NCBI GenBank assembly: GCA_029560455.1
Contig: JAKQKW010000301.1
Coordinates: forward strand, 1 to 6,340
Reading direction: 5' to 3'
Source of the DNA: Candidatus Rifleibacteriota bacterium
Lineage (GTDB): Bacteria > Riflebacteria > Ozemobacteria > Ozemobacterales > Ozemobacteraceae
DNA length: 6,340 bases
Shown here: positions 1 through 6,000 of the stretch, in pieces
Layout: every line of letters starts with the position of its first letter
How positions within the stretch are numbered: the first letter of the stretch is position 1
Translations under genes and position numbers: made by a program
The notes under the pieces: model-generated
Seen by the model: the letters and a program-made list of their open reading frames with translations, nothing else
Told to the model about the DNA's origin: nothing
The model's database searches: none

Positions 1-402
1 CTGCGCAAAAACCTGCATGAAATAAACGAACACATGATGCGGGAATGCACCCAGTCTGCCGCCCGCTATGGCATCACTCTCGAAGCCTCGCTGATTACCA
101 GCATCGACCCGCCTGACGAAGTCGAAAGCGCTCTCGCTGCCATTAACACTGCCCACAACGAAGTCTCTTCAGAAATCAGTCTGGCTCAGGCCTCTGCCGA
201 CCAGAAGATCGTGCAGTCACGCCGCGCCACCGAAATTGAAACGCTGCGCGCCAAGTCAGAAGTCGAACCTCTCAAGAGTACCGCAATTCAGCTTGCTGAA
301 CTGAAAAAGAACGGGCCAGATGTTCTGCGCGCCTATGTGCGCAATGTTAAACTCGCCCTGTTCAATAAGGTCAGACAGGTAATCATGGAGGTAGAAAAAT
401 AA
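1..402 (+). CDS. SPFH/band 7 family protein, C-terminal part (5' end outside window)
   Basis: The frame is open from base 1 to a TAA at 400-402, giving 133 residues of a protein whose start lies upstream. The visible part begins near the end of an SPFH (stomatin/prohibitin/flotillin/HflK) domain: the stretch YGITLEASLITSIDPPDEVE resembles the family's last strands, 'GI.v....i..i.pP.ev..a'. A charged, Ala/Glu/Lys-rich helix follows (AINTAHNEVSSEISLAQASA onward, then repeated RRATEIETLRAKSEVE), typical of the coiled coil after SPFH domains. SPFH proteins form large oligomeric rings or microdomains at the membrane and often scaffold or regulate proteases. The next gene is also SPFH and starts on the last base of this stop, so the two probably form a hetero-oligomer in the manner of HflK/HflC. 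The N-terminal membrane anchor is not visible. I am sure of the family, not of the subfamily, so no symbol is given. Confidence 0.85.
   Translation: MRKNLHEINEHMMRECTQSAARYGITLEASLITSIDPPDEVESALAAINTAHNEVSSEISLAQASADQKIVQSRRATEIETLRAKSEVEPLKSTAIQLAELKKNGPDVLRAYVRNVKLALFNKVRQVIMEVEK
387..391 (+). promoter_or_regulatory. Ribosome binding site of the second SPFH gene
   Basis: GGAGG lies inside the last codons of the first SPFH gene, 10 bases before the ATG at 402. The start codon also shares one base with the upstream stop (TAATG), so initiation can use this site and termination-reinitiation. It supports the 402 start. Confidence 0.65.
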
Positions 403-1352
403 TGGATCAGTTTTTTATTGGCTTCATTTTCGCCTTCATCGGTTCATATTTTTTCATTCCGTTATTCCTTGCCTTCATCCGCTTTCTTGGCCTGTATGCC
501 ATAGTTCGCGAAGGCCAGTGCCATATTTACATGCTGTTCGGCCAGGTTATCGGTGTTCTCAAAGAGCCCGGCCTCTACTTTCTGCCCTGGAACCTCGGAC
601 TGAAAGCGCCGATTGTGCACATGCTCGGCTCGTGCGAAGTCATAGATACACGCCTCGACCAGGAATACCTGCGCAGCCAACCGGTTAACTCAGAAGAAGG
701 CGCACCGATGGGCATCGGCATCTGGTATGAAATGGTCGTCAACAACCCGGTTGCCTACCGCTTCAAAAATGCCGACCCGCGCAACTCTCTCTCGACAAAC
801 GTCAGAAGCGCCTCGGTTCGCTGCCTCAGCAACATGAAGCTGGCTGACATGCTTGAAGACCGCCATTCAATGAGCCAGAAAGTGCGCCAGGAAGTATCGG
901 CCCAGGCCGCGGAATGGGGCTACAAGGTTGGTTCGGTATATATCCGCAAAGTGCATTTCCGCGATGCCAGGATGATCGGCCAGATCCAGGAAAAGGTTGT
1001 AAACCGTCTGCGCCAGGTCACTTCAGCGATAAAACAGGATGGTGCCAACCAGGTCAGCATCATTACCAGCACCGCCGAAAACCAGGCTGCTGCAGAATTC
1101 GCCAAAGCCGCCGCTGTACGCCCGAAAATCGTCGGCGAAGCCCTGCGCGAAATCTCGAAAGACCCCGAAATTTCTTCGGCCCTTTTCGAAATTCTTGAAG
1201 CGCAGAAATTGGCCGAAAGCAAGGCTCAGATCACCATGATTCCGGCCGGCACACCGATGCTGCGCCAGATGCTTGCCGCTGAAGCTGCAGATTCACCCGT
1301 TCTTACCGGCGAACCGGTTCTCGAAAAGCCGCGCAAACAAATCAAGGCATAA
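402..1352 (+). CDS. Membrane-anchored SPFH/band 7 domain protein
   Basis: A 316-residue protein. Residues 3-31 are strongly hydrophobic (FFIGFIFAFIGSYFFIPLFL) and form an N-terminal membrane anchor or hairpin. An SPFH domain follows at about 34-200: VREGQCHIYMLFGQVIGVLK then EPGLYFLPW matches the conserved first strands ('v..g...v...fG......pGl.f..P'). The segment EWGYKVGSVYIRKVHFRDAR (171-190) is the last SPFH strand, where family members have 'GI.v..v.I'. Residues about 195-240 form an Ala/Gln/Lys-rich helix, and PKIVGEALREISKDPEISSA (241-260) resembles the C-terminal helices of HflC/prohibitin-like proteins. A basic Pro-rich tail ends the protein. It is the second gene of a tandem SPFH pair, with a one-base overlap (TAATG) and GGAGG 10 bases upstream, and is followed by a terminator, so it closes the operon. 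The pair may form a membrane ring or scaffold, possibly with a protease encoded elsewhere. HflC, prohibitin and a stand-alone SPFH family are all possible. Confidence 0.88.
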   Translation: MDQFFIGFIFAFIGSYFFIPLFLAFIRFLGLYAIVREGQCHIYMLFGQVIGVLKEPGLYFLPWNLGLKAPIVHMLGSCEVIDTRLDQEYLRSQPVNSEEGAPMGIGIWYEMVVNNPVAYRFKNADPRNSLSTNVRSASVRCLSNMKLADMLEDRHSMSQKVRQEVSAQAAEWGYKVGSVYIRKVHFRDARMIGQIQEKVVNRLRQVTSAIKQDGANQVSIITSTAENQAAAEFAKAAAVRPKIVGEALREISKDPEISSALFEILEAQKLAESKAQITMIPAGTPMLRQMLAAEAADSPVLTGEPVLEKPRKQIKA

Positions 1353-1365
1353 AAACACCTCTGAG

Positions 1366-1393
1366 AAAAAGCCCGCTTTCGCGGGCTTTTTTT
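1366..1393 (+). terminator. Intrinsic (Rho-independent) terminator of the SPFH operon
   Basis: The arms AGCCCGC (1370-1376) and GCGGGCT (1381-1387) pair perfectly around a TTTC loop (1377-1380). The stem is flanked by AAAAA on the left and a run of seven T (1387-1393) on the right, which extends the pairing. It starts 14 bases after the SPFH stop codon and separates the two operons. Confidence 0.93.
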
Positions 1394-1414
1394 ATTGGCT
1401 TTATCACGGGTTAT

Positions 1415-1443
1415 TTGACTTGATAGACGGTTTTGCATAGACT
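1415..1443 (+). promoter_or_regulatory. Sigma70-like promoter of the FecR-cyclase operon
   Basis: TTGACT (1415-1420, five of six matches to TTGACA) and TAGACT (1438-1443, four of six matches to TATAAT) are separated by exactly 17 bases. The site lies just after the upstream terminator and 44 bases before the ATG at 1487. It predicts transcription starting near 1449-1451. This is a consensus match only; the weak -10 suggests moderate or regulated activity. Confidence 0.6.
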
Positions 1444-1470
1444 GCCTCAAGATTTAAAAACATCTGAGGC
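1444..1470 (+). repeat. Inverted repeat across the expected transcription start
   Basis: GCCTCAAGAT (1444-1453) pairs with ATCTGAGGC (1462-1470): nine pairs, one bulged A (1450) and an eight-base A/T-rich loop. It sits directly after the proposed -10 box. If transcription starts near 1450, the left arm is mostly untranscribed and the repeat would act as a DNA operator. If transcription starts further upstream, it would form a 5' leader hairpin ending six bases before the ribosome binding site. No known regulator is recognised for it. Confidence 0.55.
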
Positions 1471-1476
1471 TTTAAC

Positions 1477-1481
1477 AGGAG
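1477..1481 (+). promoter_or_regulatory. Ribosome binding site of the FecR gene
   Basis: AGGAG lies five bases before the ATG at 1487. It decides the start in favour of 1487 over an in-frame TTG at 1433, which lies within the promoter and would put 18 non-signal residues before a good signal peptide. Confidence 0.85.
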
Positions 1482-1486
1482 TCATT

Positions 1487-2998
1487 ATGAAATTTTCAAG
1501 AATATTGCCCGGCTGCGTTTTTGCCGTCGGTCTGTTTTTCACTCTTCCCGCCACCAGCTCTGCCATAGATCTCTCGGCAACTGAAATCACCAGTATAGAA
1601 GGCCGCGTCGAAGTCAGAAAGGGTGCCGATGCCGCCTTTAAAAAGCTGCACAGCAATCTCAAACTTGCCGGTGCCATGAAACGTCTCGATGGCGGCGACA
1701 AGGTACGCACACACAACGAAAGTTCAGCTGAGATGGCCCTTAAAGACACCTGTGTGCTTGCGGTTAAAGAACAGAGCATTTTTGAAGTTCCGAAAACGCT
1801 TGGTAAAGACGCTATTGCCGAGCTCAAAGCCCAGCAGGGCGCTCTGCTTTTCAAGGTAATCAGTGGCAGCAATTTTCAGGTGCAGACCGCCGACGTCATC
1901 GCCGGTGTTAAAGGCACCCTGTTCGAACTCGATATCATCGACAATTTCGACTGCCTGCTCGAAACGCCGGGCCTGCAGATCGGCACTCTTGCTCCCGGTG
2001 GCACAGTAGTCAACGTCTACAAAGGCGAAGTTGAGCTGACACATGCCCAGACCGGCAAAAAGCGCACTCTCAAAGAGGGCGAAGGTCTGGCGGCACTTGG
2101 CAGCAAACTTCTGAACTTTGACAAAATTCTCGAAGACGGCTTTACCCCACTGCGCCAGTTCGACCCGGCCACCCTGCTCGGCGAAAAGTTCGGCGATGGC
2201 GCGCTTGGTCTGCTGTCTACCGATCCGACTCTCAGTGGTTTGACCGAATTTGGTGGCTTTGGCGGTGTAACGACCAATCTCAGCGACAACCGCTTTACCG
2301 AAATGCTTTCCGGTCTCAGCGAACCTCTGGTCGAAAAGCTTCAGGCAGCCAAAGAATATTCACGCGGAGCCGGTGAAGTTGTCGACTCGATCAAAGAGCT
2401 TGAACAGCTGGGCCGTGATCTCGTCGGTGAAAAATTCAAATTTGATTTTGCCGAATATAATCCCGAATCACAGCCCTTTACAGTCTCTGACCGGAATTTT
2501 CGTGAAGTCTATCTTGGCGGCAATACCTTTGCCGCCTGCCGGGCCGCAGCCGGCAGCCGCTCTGCCCGCGTCGAACCAAACCGTGAAGGCCTGATGCTCA
2601 ACGATGGCAATGGCATTTTCAAGGTTCGCAGATACAAAAATGTTTCGCCGGTCATCGAATTCCTTGCCAGCTACCAGCAGAACGGCAATGATCTGGTCAC
2701 TACGGTCAGGCCGGTCAAGGGCGAACTTTATGGCCGCATCCCCGGCGATGTCAAATATTTCAAAATTCCTGAAGGCGAAATGTCGTATGCCTTCAACACC
2801 GCTACCGGTCAGGGCCAGTGGCTGCAGGCTGTCGCCGGCGCCATACCTGAAGAGCTCAAAGGGCACGTTTTCAAAGTTGAAGAAAAAATTGCCCGTGAAA
2901 AAGGGGAACATGACCAGAAGAACACCGAAAAGAAAGTTGACGCGGTCAAAAAGGTCATAAAAAATCCGGGCAATCTGTTCAAGAAATTCCGCTTCTGA
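1487..2998 (+). CDS. Exported FecR-domain protein with uncharacterised C-terminal half
   Basis: A 503-residue protein. Residues 1-26 are a Sec signal peptide: MKFSR, a hydrophobic core, then cleavage after S-S-A26. Residues about 34-205 are a FecR domain (Pfam FecR type): ITSIEGRVEVRKG at the start, the 'GDKVRT..ssA...l' block (70-81), GALLFKV (118-124) and the hallmark VIAGVKGTLFEL (137-148), followed by VYKGEVEL (177-184) and LKEGEGLAAL (195-204). Residues about 205-503 match no family I recognise. They include a Gly/Leu-rich stretch (230-262), a helical part (275-315), a beta-rich part (335-440) and a Lys-rich tail ending KKFRF. C89 and C155 lie in the FecR region and C351 in the C-terminal part. 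Classical FecR is a transmembrane anti-sigma regulator next to a sigma factor and a TonB receptor; this one has a cleavable signal, no later membrane segment and no such neighbours. It is therefore more likely a periplasmic or envelope FecR-like protein serving the CHASE2 cyclase downstream, with which it is surely co-transcribed (3-base gap). That partnership is inferred. Confidence 0.88.
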   Translation: MKFSRILPGCVFAVGLFFTLPATSSAIDLSATEITSIEGRVEVRKGADAAFKKLHSNLKLAGAMKRLDGGDKVRTHNESSAEMALKDTCVLAVKEQSIFEVPKTLGKDAIAELKAQQGALLFKVISGSNFQVQTADVIAGVKGTLFELDIIDNFDCLLETPGLQIGTLAPGGTVVNVYKGEVELTHAQTGKKRTLKEGEGLAALGSKLLNFDKILEDGFTPLRQFDPATLLGEKFGDGALGLLSTDPTLSGLTEFGGFGGVTTNLSDNRFTEMLSGLSEPLVEKLQAAKEYSRGAGEVVDSIKELEQLGRDLVGEKFKFDFAEYNPESQPFTVSDRNFREVYLGGNTFAACRAAAGSRSARVEPNREGLMLNDGNGIFKVRRYKNVSPVIEFLASYQQNGNDLVTTVRPVKGELYGRIPGDVKYFKIPEGEMSYAFNTATGQGQWLQAVAGAIPEELKGHVFKVEEKIAREKGEHDQKNTEKKVDAVKKVIKNPGNLFKKFRF

Positions 2999-3001
2999 TC
3001 G

Positions 3002-6000
3002 ATGGCCGGGGTATTTAAAAACCAGGCAGGCAAGGGCACCAGCACCGGGAAAAGGGCCGTTTTCATTCCGGTCATTATCGGACTGCTTGCCCTGCTGCCG
3101 GTTTTTAACCAGACCCTGGTCTGGTTCGACCTTAAAATCAGCGATTTTCTCTTTTCTGCCCAGCCAATGCTGCAACAGCTGGCCGGCACAGGCTCAGATT
3201 CGCAACCGCCGGTTCTCGTCATCAACAAGGACCAGACATTCTTTCAGCGCTTCGGGCGCGACCCTGACCGCGCTGATTTTGCCAGCCTGCTGCGCCTGCT
3301 GGCCGATGAAGAAGCCCGGGTCGCCGGCCTCGATTTTATCTACGACCAGCCCGCGACCGCCGAAAAAGATAACGAACTCGCCACTGCCCTGGCTTCCTAC
3401 CCATGGCCCTTTCTTGCTTCGCATTTTACCGGCCGCGGGGCTCACACTTTTGAAAAACTGCAGTTCGCCGACACCGGGGCCAGCCGGCCCCCGATGCCTC
3501 TACCGCTTTATCAGCCGCTGGCACGACGGGCGGCCGGCACCGGCCTGATCAATGTTGCTGCCGACCTCGACGCCACCGTGCGCTTTGCCCCACTCGCCTT
3601 TTACCCTGCAGACAGCGAAGAATTCATTCTCAGTCTCGGCGCTTCTGCATGGGTGGCCTCTCTTTTCGACGCCAGCAGTGAGCCGGTCGAAAACGCAATT
3701 AACAATCTGCTGCTGCTGCCCGCACCCGATCAGCTCAGCCAGCTGCAGCCCGACCGCTTTCTGCTCAACCTGCTCGCTTCAGCCCCTTTCAGTTTCTCCT
3801 CAACCGGGCACAACGGCCTCGATCTTGCTATCCGCCGCCTCGAACTCAAACTGCTGGCACGGCAGACCGGCAGGCAGAAACCTGAAATGGCTGACAATCT
3901 CCAACAGACCGCAGCTGAGATGCAACTGCCGGCCGACCTTGCCCGCACCTGGCTTAAACTGCCCATCAGGCCTTTGCCACTGATCGGCAGTTACCAGCTG
4001 CCATGCCTGCGGTTACCATTCCGCAAAGCCGTGCCCCCGTTTACCGGCGATTGCATAGAGACCATGTCGATGGGCATGCTTCTCGAAACCGATGCTGACC
4101 GTGAATCAACTCTATTGAACCATCGAAACCTTCTTCAGATCGAAGACCCGGCTCAGCAACGAAGAGTCAGACTTGTTCAACCGCAGGCAACTGCAGGCAA
4201 TTCGACCTTTGCCGGCAAAGTTCAATCGGCGTCCGGCAAGCCGGTGCCAGACGCCGAAGTGCTGCTGCTCGATTTCGATTCTGGCTTCTGGGAGCTTACA
4301 AAAACTGATTCGGCCGGTAATTACCAGCTTTCCGGCATACCTGCAGGCAGCTGCACTCTGCAGATCACTGCGCGCAGCAGCTCTGGCTGGCAGCGCGGCA
4401 CGATCAGAACCAACGCCGCCGGGCATACAAATCTGCCGGTTCTGGTGTTTGCCGATGCGACAGCCCCTGTCAGAATGAGTTCTGATCAGGTGCCGGCGAC
4501 CACAACAAAAATTGCCATATTTGGCGAACCTTTGCCAATGCTTGTCTCTGACGCCGCAGGCCGACTGCCGATTGAAAACCTGCCCGAAGGATTCAGCATT
4601 TCGGCCCTCGACGAAGAAATCAATCTGAGCTTTGCCTCAGGCACCCTTCACGACACCGCCGGAAACCCTGCACCTGATCAGACAGTGGCCCTTCTCGGCC
4701 CTGAAAGCAGCTGGACCCTGAGATTTCTGACAGAAATTCCCTGGCCGCCGACTGCAGCAGAGAACGGATCAATCCCGCTGCCAACCGCTCTCGATTCCAG
4801 AATTGCCATTTTTAGCGCCGCCGCCTCAGAGACTGCGCAAAAAACTGTCGATCTCACCTTATTGCCCGGCGTCGAAGCAGATATGACACAGTTGCCTGCT
4901 CTCTCACAACTTCACAATGCAAGCGTCACGCTCAGTTTTGATTACCCCGGTCTGCAGCCATTCAACCTGACACTGCTCGGGGAAACCGGTGCCAGAGTTA
5001 CCTGCATGAGCGACCAGACCATAAGCATGGCTCCAGGGAAATACCTGCTCCTCTACGAACAGAACGGCGTCCGCGGCATCTTCAGAAACAACGCGATTCT
5101 TCACAAAACCGTCTTTATCGGCAGCGCCCTGCCCTCTGATCAGGATTTTATCGTTACCCCGATCAATTTTATGGATAAGGCTTCACCAAGACTTCCGGGG
5201 GTTAACCTGCATGCAAATCTCTTTGCAGCCCTTGCTGAGAATCGCTTTTTATACCCGGTATTCTTTCATCACGACCGCCTGCCAACCGTATGGCCGCTGG
5301 CACAGATGCTCCTGCTTCTGCCAGTGCTTCTGCTGATAAACCTGATCTTTATACGCCACGGCGCCATCTGGGGCGGCATCGCCACCGGCACCGCCTTTAC
5401 CGCATGGTTCGCGGCCGGCACCCTGCTTTTTCTCAACCTTAGACTGTTGCCGATGTTTTTCCCGGGTCTGCTGCTTGGCAGCTTTGGGGTGGTGCGGGGC
5501 TATCTGGCGTGGGCAATCTCACGCCGCCAGGAACAGGAAACCCGTCAAACCTTCGGCCGCTTCATTTCATCAGCAGTTGTCGACGATATTCTCAAAAACC
5601 CTGATGCAGTCAAGCCAGGTGGCGAAAAGAAAGAACTCACGGTAATCTTCACCGATCTGGCCGGATTCACCACCATCTCAGAAAAACTCGCTCCCGAGCA
5701 GCTGACCGAGCTGATGAACGAGTATCTCGACGAGATGACGCGCATTCTTTTTCAACATGGCGGCACCCTCGACAAATACATCGGTGACGCGATCATGGGC
5801 TTCTGGAACCACCCGGCCCCGCAGCCCGACCATGCACAGCGTGCCGTTGAGTGTGCCATCGCCATGCAGAAAAAACTTGCCGAACTGCGCCGCAAATGGT
5901 TGCAGCAGGGCCTGCCCCGCGTCGAGGTCAGAGCCGGCATCAACACTGCCGTATGTATGGTTGGCTTCATCGGCAGCGAAATTCAGATGAATTTTACCTG

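Noticed and set aside
1433..1486. In-frame TTG at 1433 as an earlier start for the FecR gene
   Set aside because: It lies inside the proposed promoter, has no ribosome binding site, and would put 18 polar residues before a good signal peptide. The ATG at 1487 has AGGAG at the right distance.
1505..1516. Possible lipobox LPGC at residues 7-10 of the FecR protein
   Set aside because: The cysteine comes before the hydrophobic core, only ten residues from the start, which is too early for a lipoprotein signal. A standard cleavage site after S-S-A26 fits better.
2468..3175. Reverse-strand open frame of 235 codons across the FecR-cyclase junction
   Set aside because: It lies antisense to two well-supported genes, has no recognisable domain, and its composition follows from the coding strand. 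Other open frames opposite or out of frame within 3087-4478 and 5752-6222 are rejected for the same reason.
3703..3720. Short CTG triplet run as a possible unstable repeat
   Set aside because: There are only four consecutive CTG codons in a Leu-rich stretch of a CTG-preferring gene; there is no sign of a real repeat array.
3087..3983. Forward-strand open frames at 3087-3548 and 3552-3983
   Set aside because: Both are in another frame inside the cyclase gene. Their products are low-complexity Pro/Ser/Cys-rich sequences without domains, whereas the cyclase frame shows CHASE2 blocks through the same DNA.
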